Below, one piece after another: positions 1 through 7,263 of a stretch of DNA of 64,000 bases. This stretch comes from Candidatus Cloacimonadota bacterium (GTDB lineage: Bacteria > Cloacimonadota > Cloacimonadia > Cloacimonadales > TCS61). The stretch covers positions 27,277 through 91,276 of the forward strand of contig JAIPGO010000003.1 in the NCBI GenBank assembly GCA_021736135.1. The letters run 5' to 3'. A model generated the notes under the pieces. It was not told the origin of the DNA and searched no databases. It saw only the letters and a program-made list of their open reading frames with translations. How positions within the stretch are numbered: position 1 is the first letter of the stretch; each line of letters begins with the position of its first letter. A program made the position numbers and the translations under genes.

Positions 1-757
1 TTATATTACAGAAATATGATGTCTGCGGATTGGTACTGTGGTTATATGTTTTTCGATGATATACCCAGGGATTTTGACGGTAACCATCCTTATATTTTAA
101 TTCATTACGCGTATAATGCACCTCTTCGTAGATTTTGCCTTCCAAAGCTAATATCCAGTTTCTTTGGCTTTGCATTCCACGTCTATAAGTTGGCAGGCTT
201 TCATATTCCGGTTCCGGCATTAACAGGATTTCTGTAAAATGCGCTGACAGCCAGTCTTCATATTTGGCGTCCAAGTCTTCTTCATTGGTTATTATAAATC
301 TCCTTTGGCAATAGATTTGCTCATTATAATATACTTCTAAAAGCTTATCACCCTCGGAATGAAAGCTTAAAATCAGTTCAGTTCTTTTACTTAAAGTGTA
401 AACTGTTCCCATCTCATTACCCTGCCAGAGAAATTCATATTCGCCACGATCACGTACGTAAAATACCGTTTCAGCCAGAAATTTCTGCTTACCTTCATTG
501 AGAATATACGGCGTATAATAATTCAGCTTTCGGATGATGCTTTTATAATCCTGATTCCGGGGATTACTGACTGTTATGGCAAATTTCCTGATCCATTCAT
601 TACGAATAGTTAACGTAGTACGTTTATATGGTGAAACAGGAGCATAAGGATATTTTTCAATAACTCCATTTCTTTTAGTGCGGTAAACTTCCCCGTTGAA
701 TTCGCCATGTATAGCAAAATTCTTCTCCAGAAAGTCGGTTACATTCAAAGTTTTCAT
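1..757 (-). CDS. Hypothetical protein, C-terminus cut by window edge
   Basis: This reading frame is missing from the ORF track because its stop lies outside the window. Read on the minus strand it starts with MKTLNVTDFLEKNF and stays open for 252 codons to base 2. A good ribosome binding site (CCGGAGG, 7 bases upstream) precedes the ATG at 757. The product has no signal peptide and no membrane helix. It is rich in aromatic and charged residues (for example YTPYILNEGKQKF and RDRGEYEFLWQG), which suggests a soluble beta-rich protein. I do not recognise a family. The plus-strand 73-aa ORF inside it is a shadow. Confidence 0.8.
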   Translation of the reverse strand, partial: MKTLNVTDFLEKNFAIHGEFNGEVYRTKRNGVIEKYPYAPVSPYKRTTLTIRNEWIRKFAITVSNPRNQDYKSIIRKLNYYTPYILNEGKQKFLAETVFYVRDRGEYEFLWQGNEMGTVYTLSKRTELILSFHSEGDKLLEVYYNEQIYCQRRFIITNEEDLDAKYEDWLSAHFTEILLMPEPEYESLPTYRRGMQSQRNWILALEGKIYEEVHYTRNELKYKDGYRQNPWVYHRKTYNHSTNPQTSYFCNI

Positions 758-1048
758 AAAAAACCTCCGGTTTTTTTGCGAGACCCGAGATCCGAAACTC
801 GAGACTCGAATTTCGGAAATCGTCTTTCATCTCTCTGATCACTTATATATCAATTTTACATTTTACTTTTTACATTGGGAAACGTCAACCTTCTCAAGTG
901 CTTTTTAAGTGGATTTTACACATAGTCGTTTTGATGTTTTTCCAGATTATGATATTGAGCTTGTTTACAGATTATATTGAAATTTCATGTGGGTTTGATA
1001 GTTAGTCGTTAATCGTAAAGCGTTAGTGGTAAAATGCGCAATACTGAA

Positions 1049-1186
1049 CTATAAGGTGGCACTAAGGAGGGTATAAGGTTAGTATAAGGTGCCACAACAA
1101 GGAACAATCTAACATAATATCGTTAGATTGATCTAAGTTGTCCCACCTTATACCAACCTTATAGACTCCTTATACCAACCTTAGAG
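1049..1186. repeat. 138-bp imperfect inverted repeat
   Basis: Two 65-base arms (1049-1113 and 1122-1186) flank an 8-base loop (ATAATATC). By my count about 51 of 65 positions pair. The arms are built from repeats of TATAAGGTT and the inner ends are perfect (CAATCTAAC / GTTAGATTG). No ORF lies inside. The size and form resemble a MITE or other foldback element, but no target-site duplication was established. Confidence 0.75.
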
Positions 1187-1721
1187 CTGTTATGAAAAGA
1201 AGAAAGAGAAGATTATTAAACCGCTGATACCGCTGATAGTGCGGATAAGTCAATGAATAATTGTATTCTTATCTAAATTATTTTACTTTCCGAATCACAA
1301 ATTCAATATTCGAGAATATTTTATACTGATTAGGCTTTAAATATCTCCTGAGAATGTTACATTTTACATTCAATTTTACATTTGTGATGTTTCACCTCAC
1401 CTCAGCATTTTCCTCGAGAATGCAATCATTGCTGTAATTCTATTATGTATAAATAAATCATATCTATATTGCTTGTAATTCAGGCAAGAAAAATTTAACC
1501 GTCGGTTGTAAATCGATGAGAAAATTGTTTGAGCCGAACTGGGGTTTTACATTCCAGGATGTCCGTTCTCGGATTTCGGAACTCGATTCACGACTCACTT
1601 CTCCCAACAGCCTCTGGCTGCTCCCATTCTCAATTATCAATTATCAATTAAACCGAACGTTCTTGCATTTTCCACCTCAATTTAATTCTCGTAACTTATT
1701 TTTCCTTTTATTTACCCCGAA

Positions 1722-1774
1722 TTAGTAGTTAGTAGTTAGTAGTTAGTAGTTAGTAGTTAGTAGTTAGTGGTTAG
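1722..1774. repeat. 7-bp tandem array (TAGTAGT)
   Basis: About seven copies of a 7-bp unit (TTAGTAG, drifting to TTAGTGG at the end). The array at 1891-1944 is its approximate reverse complement. Confidence 0.85.
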
Positions 1775-1890
1775 TCGGGAAACTTAATAATTTATTCGTC
1801 AGCAGATGAATCCAATTTTCAATTATATTCCCTCTTATCAGTTTAATCCTCTTAATCCGCAGTTGATAATCTTCACTCTTTTACATTTTA

Positions 1891-1944
1891 CCACTAACCA
1901 CTAACTAAACACTAACCACTAACCACTAACCACTAACTACTAAC
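1891..1944. repeat. 7-bp tandem array (CCACTAA)
   Basis: Seven to eight copies of CCACTAA/CTACTAA, inverted relative to the array at 1722-1774, so the pair could form a long hairpin. It ends 27 bases beyond the stop codon of the DUF697-like gene. Confidence 0.85.
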
Positions 1945-1971
1945 GGCTTAAAATTCCCTACGATGCCATTA

Positions 1972-2970
1972 TCATTTGAATTTCTTCTTCAGAGTGGCTT
2001 TAATGAATAACTTTTTAAATATTGCTGATTCCTCAATTGCCAGAGTCCTTATCTGAGCAACTGCTTTTTTGGAAGCGCTTTTCACGGTTCTTGCCTTATC
2101 ATACTTTTCTGAATATTTGCAGTAATCCAGGGCAATATACCCGACACGTAAAGTCAGTAATCCGTTGAGCGTGCCTTCAAATAAGCTGTCCGCTATCAGA
2201 GAAGTAACCGATGAGGCAATATCAACACCCGGTATTTTGGCAAAAATACTCTGCTCAAACGATTTTGCCGAGACTTTTTTCACTAATTCATCAATGGGAA
2301 TATCCGAGATTCCGATCGCCATCAGTCCACTGGCAAAAACATTAAGATAAATTTCTGCCATTTCTTTCCAGTGCGGTTTCTGATTATATAAATGAGCAAT
2401 ATCCCAGATCATTTCGATCTGGATTTTGAGTAATAATATCGCATCCAGTCCCGAGTTTTGCGAAATTGCGGTAAAAATGAATACATCATTGGCATATTTC
2501 CGGATTCGCTTATTTGCCTCTTTATCGATCACATCTTCAATTCTTCTTAATATTTCCTGTATCTCTGCTGCTTCTTCGGCAAGCAGCAGTTCTTCTTTCA
2601 AATCCGGTTCAATAGCGAAATTCTTAACGTATCTTTTAAAATTACTAAGCAGTCTCTTCTTATAGTTACTATAGAATTTTATTTCAGCTTTACTGAATTC
2701 CTCAAAACCTTCCTCAGTATCTGAGGATAATTCGCCGGTTCTCTTTTTGGGACGTTTTAAAGGTTTCGGTAATAATAATAACTGCAATACAGGATAGATA
2801 ATGAACACCAATATTATCAGGAATAACAGCCAGGCAATGATACCGCCACCTTTAACCAGGTTATCTGCCATCTCAGCAAACTGGTTCACCTGATTGATAA
2901 GCACTAATATAAAGAATATTGATAAACTCACTATTATCGGAATAACGATCCTTTTTAATCTCTTAAACAT
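1972..2970 (-). CDS. DUF697/YcjF-like inner-membrane protein
   Basis: 332 aa. Two hydrophobic N-terminal helices (about residues 9-28 and 43-65) are followed by a charged linker and a helical soluble part. The C-terminal half has the signature of the YcjF/DUF697 family: LDAILLLKIQIEMIWDIAHL followed later by LTLRVGYIALDYCK, which parallels the LDALLVLWRN...LTARLG.KAMELC pattern of E. coli YcjF. YcjF-type proteins usually sit beside a YcjX-type P-loop protein; none is present here. The start is preceded by GGGGGATCATA. Function is unknown; membrane-stress association is inferred from family context only. Confidence 0.7.
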   Translation of the reverse strand: MFKRLKRIVIPIIVSLSIFFILVLINQVNQFAEMADNLVKGGGIIAWLLFLIILVFIIYPVLQLLLLPKPLKRPKKRTGELSSDTEEGFEEFSKAEIKFYSNYKKRLLSNFKRYVKNFAIEPDLKEELLLAEEAAEIQEILRRIEDVIDKEANKRIRKYANDVFIFTAISQNSGLDAILLLKIQIEMIWDIAHLYNQKPHWKEMAEIYLNVFASGLMAIGISDIPIDELVKKVSAKSFEQSIFAKIPGVDIASSVTSLIADSLFEGTLNGLLTLRVGYIALDYCKYSEKYDKARTVKSASKKAVAQIRTLAIEESAIFKKLFIKATLKKKFK

Positions 2971-3190
2971 TATGATCCCCCATATTTCACAAAAGGAATA
3001 AATAAACTTTTATCAATAACAATAAGTGCTTATTTTTAATAAGTGTCAATTGTTTTCCAGCCTGAGTTCAGGTTCTCCCCTTGTCTTAGCGGAATAATGC
3101 CATAAAGTGCACAAATCTCACCGGTGCATTCCACGGTGAAAGGTCATTGGTATCAGCTTCATTTCTTCCTTTCGCGTTTTTCGCGCCTTC

Positions 3191-3958
3191 TGCGGTTGAT
3201 AATCTTCTTTTCAATCGCATTAAGGGGTCTTAATGCACTCCAAAATAAACTTGAAGGTGAGAAGATGCGAAAATGTGAAGATGAGACTAATTTAAGATTA
3301 AAGAGATATTTAATCCGTTTTATACGTTTAATCCGCGGTTGATAGTCTTCTTTTCAATCGCATTAAGGGGTCTTAATGCACTCCAAAATAAACTTGAAGG
3401 TGAGAAGATGCGAAAATGTGAAGATGAGACTAATTTAAGATTAAAGAGATAGTTAATCCGTTTTATCCGTTTAATCCGCGGTTGATAGTCTTCTTTTAAA
3501 TCGCATTAAGGAGTCTTAATGCACTCCAAAATAAACTTGAAGGTGAGAAGATGCGAAAATGTGAAGATGAGACTAATTTAAGATTAAAGAAATATTTAAT
3601 CCGTTTAATCCGTTTAATCCGTTTAATCCGCGGTTGATAGTCTTCTTTTTAATCGCATTAAGGGGTCTTAATGCACTCCAAAATAAACTTGAAGGTGAGA
3701 AGATGGGAAAATGTGAAGATGAGACTAATTTAAGATAAAGAAATATTTAATCCGTTTTATCCGTTTAATCCGCGGTTGATAATCTTCTTTTAAATCGCAT
3801 TAAGGGGTCTTAATGCACTCCAAAATAAACTTGAAGGTGAGAGGATGCGAAAATGTGAAGATGAGACTAATTTAAGATAAAAAAATATTTAATCCGTTTT
3901 ATCTGTTTAATCCGCGGTTGATAGCTTCTTTTCTTTGGTTTCGGTTTATCCGGGTCAA
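3191..3958. repeat. Five tandem ~143-bp repeats plus a partial sixth
   Basis: Repeat starts (CGCGGTTGATA) fall at about 3191, 3334, 3477, 3629, 3771 and 3913, giving periods of 142-152 bp. Each full unit carries a hairpin, GCATTAAGGGGTCTTAATGC (8-bp perfect stem, GGGT loop), then CACTCCAAAATAAACTTGAAGGTGAGAAGATG-type sequence, then AATCCGTTTTATCCGTTTAATC. The copies are highly similar and differ by single bases and one extra CCGTTTAAT step. They are continuous repeats without unique spacers, so this is not a CRISPR array. A diverged single copy lies near 28369. The flanking part of the 2971-3960 gap (2971-3190) shows nothing else clear. Confidence 0.9.
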
Positions 3959-3960
3959 GC

Positions 3961-4662
3961 TTATTTGACTTCAATTCTCAAATCAATATCAAGCTTGAAC
4001 AGTGAAAAGTCTGACAGCTCAAAGATCACAAGTTTATCCACTAAAAGCGGTTCCCAAAAAATATTATTCATTATTTCCTGAGTCATTATTGACCCGATGA
4101 TCTTTACGATCTGAGGCATTACAGGAATGCTTTCAGCAAAATCTTTCTCCCCTTTATAAAGGGTCTGCAGACTTCTGCCCTTATTTATAGTTGTAACTTG
4201 TCCAAAATCGTTTCGAACTCCGCCATGCACTAGAAAAACATCTCGTTCAACCATTTTTTCCAGGGCAAATCTGGAATGATAATTATCCAGGCAGTCGGCA
4301 ATACCGGCAAACCTGTGTTCATCCTTTAATACTGAAAGCGCTTTCTGATCAGTTATATCTATCTGAAATGTAACCAGTTCGGTGAGTGTATGAATTTCTG
4401 ATAATCGCTCTGCTGCTGCTATCACTTTGTATTTGCCAATGTCAAGTGCAGTAAACAGCGATTGCCGGTTTAAATCCGGCAAATCAACTTTATTATTATC
4501 AACCAGGATCAGTTTACCGATCCCTGATCTGTATAAAATATCGCAAACAACTGAGCCTAATCCGCCCACTCCCGCAACCAGGATAGTAGAATTTCTGAGC
4601 AATCTCAGCTTTTCCTCTCCTAAGAAAAGAGCATGCCGGGAAAAAATATCGTTACTACTCAT
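3961..4662 (-). CDS. ThiF/MoeB/HesA-family E1-like adenylyltransferase
   Basis: 233 aa. Shows the nucleotide-binding glycine motif GVGGLGS (about residues 31-37) followed by VDNNKVDLPDLNRQ, the standard ATP/Mg-binding signature of MoeB/ThiF/HesA proteins, and ADCLDNYHSRF further on. The paired CxxC zinc motifs of full-length MoeB are absent, so this is a short HesA-like form. The start codon overlaps the stop of the MoaD-like gene by one base (TAATG), implying translational coupling. Known family role: adenylating the C-terminal Gly-Gly of a small sulfur carrier. Next to AOR, the likely role is molybdopterin/tungstopterin synthesis; ThiF-like activity is the alternative. Confidence 0.88.
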   Translation of the reverse strand: MSSNDIFSRHALFLGEEKLRLLRNSTILVAGVGGLGSVVCDILYRSGIGKLILVDNNKVDLPDLNRQSLFTALDIGKYKVIAAAERLSEIHTLTELVTFQIDITDQKALSVLKDEHRFAGIADCLDNYHSRFALEKMVERDVFLVHGGVRNDFGQVTTINKGRSLQTLYKGEKDFAESIPVMPQIVKIIGSIMTQEIMNNIFWEPLLVDKLVIFELSDFSLFKLDIDLRIEVK

Positions 4663-4949
4663 TATCCCCCACCACCCGGTGGAAAAAGCGAGATTTCGTC
4701 ACCACGTTTGACCAGAGAATCCAGTTTATGAAGATGGTGAATATTCCTGCCATTGATCAGAATTACAGTGCCCGTTATTAAACTGCCACCCTGCACTAAT
4801 TTATGCAGAAACGGGGTATTGACTTTCTTTTGAACTTCTGCCAGAACCTGGGAAATAGTCACGTTATCCAGAGCAAGCTCTACCTGCTCAACTTTGACCA
4901 GTAATCTCAGTAAACTATAAAATTTTATCGTTATCATAAGCTCCGTCAC
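4662..4949 (-). CDS. MoaD/ThiS-family sulfur carrier protein
   Basis: 95 aa (91 if the Met at position 5 is used). Beta-grasp pattern: ITIKFYSLLR at the start, then a helix (TISQVLAEVQKKV), VILINGRNI, DEISLFPPGGGG at the end. The protein ends in Gly-Gly, the residue pair that is adenylated and thiocarboxylated in this family, and the FPP-x-GG ending is MoaD-like. It lies between aor and the E1-like gene on the same strand, so it is probably the small subunit or carrier that makes the dithiolene of the AOR cofactor. No MoaE was seen nearby. Confidence 0.88.
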   Translation of the reverse strand: MTELMITIKFYSLLRLLVKVEQVELALDNVTISQVLAEVQKKVNTPFLHKLVQGGSLITGTVILINGRNIHHLHKLDSLVKRGDEISLFPPGGGG

Positions 4950-4957
4950 TAAAAACA

Positions 4958-4990
4958 GGGGACCCGGAAGTCTAAATTTCCGCGTCCCCC
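4958..4990 (-). promoter_or_regulatory. Intercistronic hairpin between aor and moaD-like gene
   Basis: GGGGACCCGGAA and TTCCGCGTCCCC form a 12-position stem with one mismatch around an 8-9 base loop. It lies in the 55-base gap between the AOR stop and the MoaD-like start. There is no U tract in the transcribed direction, so it looks like an mRNA processing or stability element, or a partial attenuator lowering expression of the carrier and E1 genes relative to aor. Confidence 0.6.
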
Positions 4991-5004
4991 TTATTACTAA
5001 AGGA

Positions 5005-6819
5005 TTAAAGTAATCCCAGATCCCGTAAAGTTTCTTCTTTTATGTAGCCTTTCTCATCCCAGCCGCGCAACTGGTAATATTCCGGCAATAGTTTATGCAG
5101 TTGAGAATAACATCCTTTCTGCGGTCCATCCGGCAAGGGTTCAGTCAGCAGTCGCTTTGGCAGGGTATCCTGGTCCGGCATAATGCCTGCTGCCAGGTTA
5201 AATTTACGTTCCAGGTTCCAGATGCGGTCTCCGGTTTTCAGGATTTCGGCAGTAGTAAATTCTGTATCCAGGACTGCATTGATCAGGTCCCGGTATTCGT
5301 CACCACCTAAGGCAAAAGAGCTGAAAAGGCATAGTCCTGCCGAATCGATCACGGCAGTGAGATCCTGAAAGATCTTAACCCAGCCTGCTTTGCCTTCCAG
5401 AGCCTGCGGATCAAGCTTTTCCGGCACACCCAGTATTTCCGGAGAAATCATATAGCCTCGCACATGGCAGCCTCCACGGTTTGAGGTGGCATATTCCAGA
5501 CCATGTCCCTGCACTCCCCGGGGATCATAAGCCGGCAGTTCCTGCTTTTTCACCACCATTGCCAGTTCCGGATGACCATAAGCTTTTCCTAAACGATAAG
5601 CTCCATCAGCCATTTTAGCTGCCAGCTTTGTTTCACGGTAAGCCATCCCCTTGAGGTAATATACTATGGCTTCCGAATTTCCAAATCTGGGTTCCACCAT
5701 GTTTTCCAGGTCTTCTTTGGGAATGAATCCTTTCTCATAAAGTTCCATAGCTGCTGCTATTGTTGAACCCGCGGAAATGGTATCAAGTCCCAGTTCATTA
5801 CACATAAAATTGGCTTCTGTTATGGCTATCAGGTCATTTACACCGCAGGCAGCGCCCAGGCTCCAGCCACTTTCATATTCAGGACCTTCACCTGCACGGC
5901 CACTCGGCAGCACAACCTCTCTTCCGCAGGCAATCACGCAGGCATAACAGGCAGTATTATTTTTTAGATATTTTTTATTAACCAGGGCTTCTCCACAAAC
6001 TTCGGCAACTCCGTCGAAAATGGCTGACTGGAAGTTTCTGGTGGGATATAATCCACTCGAATTAATGATATTATCCAGAACCTTTGTACCCAAAGCCGGT
6101 AAGCCTTCTCCGGTAACGGGATGAGCTTTCAACATATCATTTTGCTTTCTTACAGTTTGAGTGAATTTTTCTGCCTGGTTTACATCAACATTATTGCTGC
6201 CTTTTACGATGATCGCTTTCAGATTTTTGGAACCCATTACGGCACCTACACCGCTTCTGCCTGCTGCTCTATTTTTATCATTCATGATGGAAGCAATTCT
6301 GGACAGATTTTCTCCAGCCGGTCCGATACAGGCAACTTTAGCTCCCTTTACCCCAAAAGCGTCCACCAGCCAGTCGGTGGTTTTGTGGGTATTTAACCCC
6401 CAGATTTCTTTGGCATCATTGATCTTAATATCATCATCATTAATGGAAATGTAAACCGGCTTAGGGCTCTTGCCTTCCACGATGATCATCATAAATCCGG
6501 TGTTCCGGAACTCCGCACCAAAATACCCTCCTGAATTACTGGAAGCAATGGTTCCTGTGAGAGGACTTTTGGTCACTACCATATAACGACCGCCGGTAGG
6601 GGCAATGGTTCCGGTCAATAAACCATTCGCAAAGATCAGCTTATTTGCTTCTGATAAAGCATCAATCTTGGGGTCAATCTCATCTGCCAGATATTTGCTT
6701 CCCAATCCTCTGCCGCCCAGGAACTTCTTAAATAGTTCTTTCTCAATTTTTTCGATCTTGATTGTTTTGCTGGTCAGGTTAATCCTTAATAGCCTGGCAT
6801 CTGTAACTAAATAACTCAT
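5005..6819 (-). CDS. aor: Aldehyde:ferredoxin oxidoreductase (tungsten/molybdopterin enzyme)
   Basis: 604 aa from the ATG at 6819, which has an excellent AAGGAGGAAAT site; the ORF-track start 18 codons earlier lacks one. AOR-family signatures: GGRGLG (residues 35-40), PTGGRYMVVTKSPLTG, SNSGGYFGAEFR, the iron-sulfur motif CYACVIAC (CxxCxxxC near residue 290), DPRGVQGHGLEYATSNRGGC, and the distal cluster cysteine in DSAGLC (about residue 496). Length matches the family. Known role: ferredoxin-dependent oxidation of aldehydes to acids with a bis-pterin tungsten (or molybdenum) centre and one 4Fe-4S cluster in the cytoplasm. The following moaD-like and E1-like genes support an operon coupling enzyme to cofactor supply. 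Substrate cannot be told from sequence. Confidence 0.95.
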   Translation of the reverse strand: MSYLVTDARLLRINLTSKTIKIEKIEKELFKKFLGGRGLGSKYLADEIDPKIDALSEANKLIFANGLLTGTIAPTGGRYMVVTKSPLTGTIASSNSGGYFGAEFRNTGFMMIIVEGKSPKPVYISINDDDIKINDAKEIWGLNTHKTTDWLVDAFGVKGAKVACIGPAGENLSRIASIMNDKNRAAGRSGVGAVMGSKNLKAIIVKGSNNVDVNQAEKFTQTVRKQNDMLKAHPVTGEGLPALGTKVLDNIINSSGLYPTRNFQSAIFDGVAEVCGEALVNKKYLKNNTACYACVIACGREVVLPSGRAGEGPEYESGWSLGAACGVNDLIAITEANFMCNELGLDTISAGSTIAAAMELYEKGFIPKEDLENMVEPRFGNSEAIVYYLKGMAYRETKLAAKMADGAYRLGKAYGHPELAMVVKKQELPAYDPRGVQGHGLEYATSNRGGCHVRGYMISPEILGVPEKLDPQALEGKAGWVKIFQDLTAVIDSAGLCLFSSFALGGDEYRDLINAVLDTEFTTAEILKTGDRIWNLERKFNLAAGIMPDQDTLPKRLLTEPLPDGPQKGCYSQLHKLLPEYYQLRGWDEKGYIKEETLRDLGLL

Positions 6820-7062
6820 ATTTCCTCCTTTTTGTGCTCCTTTCCAAACACGGGAGGAAATGCAGTTTCCCACATCACCCAGCGGTTAATACCCATAGTA
6901 TACCCTTAGGAATATTAACTCGGAGCGGGTTATTTATTATCTGGTAAAAAAAAATGAATAGACTTCATTAATTGTCAAGAAAATCTACAAAATTACTCTT
7001 TCTCTCTCATCTCTTTTCGCGGCGTAATGCAATGAAGACGGATTAATCCTTCAGCGTGAATC

Positions 7063-7109
7063 GTTAAGAGTTAATCGTTAAGAGTTAAGAGTTAAGAGTT
7101 AAGAGTTAA
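7063..7109. repeat. 7-bp tandem array (GTTAAGA)
   Basis: Six or so copies of GTTAAGA with an interrupting GTTAATC, abutting the palindrome at 7110. Confidence 0.85.
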
Positions 7110-7157
7110 TCAGGGCAGGGATGCCCTGTGAACGTTTTCAGGGCATCCCTGCCCTGA
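7110..7157. repeat. Perfect 19-bp-stem hairpin
   Basis: Arms TCAGGGCAGGGATGCCCTG (7110-7128) and its exact reverse complement (7139-7157) flank the loop TGAACGTTTT. It sits about 107 bases beyond the RND-gene stop and could terminate that transcript, though no strong U tract follows on the minus strand. A diverged copy with the same loop start (TGAACG) lies at 28890-28937, so it is a dispersed repeat rather than a dedicated terminator. Confidence 0.9.
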
Positions 7158-7263
7158 TTTCGGACCAGGAAACTTCTGCATTTTCACACTTTCACATCTT
7201 CGCTTTAGCGCAGCCATCTTTCATCTTTAATTTTTCATCTTTAATCTATTCGCCCCTCAATTA

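Larger units (their letters stand above)
758..1971. other. 1.2-kb intergenic region with repeats
   Basis: No credible gene; the listed 70-aa and 69-aa plus ORFs are low-complexity and lack ribosome binding sites. The stretch holds a 138-bp imperfect palindrome (1049-1186), two 7-bp micro-arrays of opposite orientation (1722-1774 and 1891-1944), and short degenerate phrases such as CGAGACTCGAATTTCGG that recur in other gaps (near 49.7, 52.9 and 53.2 kb). Confidence 0.7.
6820..7263. other. Intergenic region between aor and RND genes
   Basis: Contains the aor leader and, at its lower end, the 3' flank of the RND gene. A TTGACA-like box (reverse complement of 6973-6978) could belong to the aor promoter, but I see no convincing -10. 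A 7-bp array (7063-7109) runs directly into a 19-bp-stem hairpin (7110-7157). No gene. Confidence 0.6.

Noticed and set aside
3124-3342. 72-aa plus ORF
   Set aside because: Runs into the 143-bp tandem repeat; sequence is repeat-derived.
3191-3958. CRISPR array
   Set aside because: The repeat unit is ~143 bp and continuous, with no unique spacers and no cas genes nearby.
7110-7157. Dedicated terminator of the RND operon
   Set aside because: No U tract on the minus strand, more than 100 bases from the stop, and a second copy elsewhere; listed as a repeat instead.
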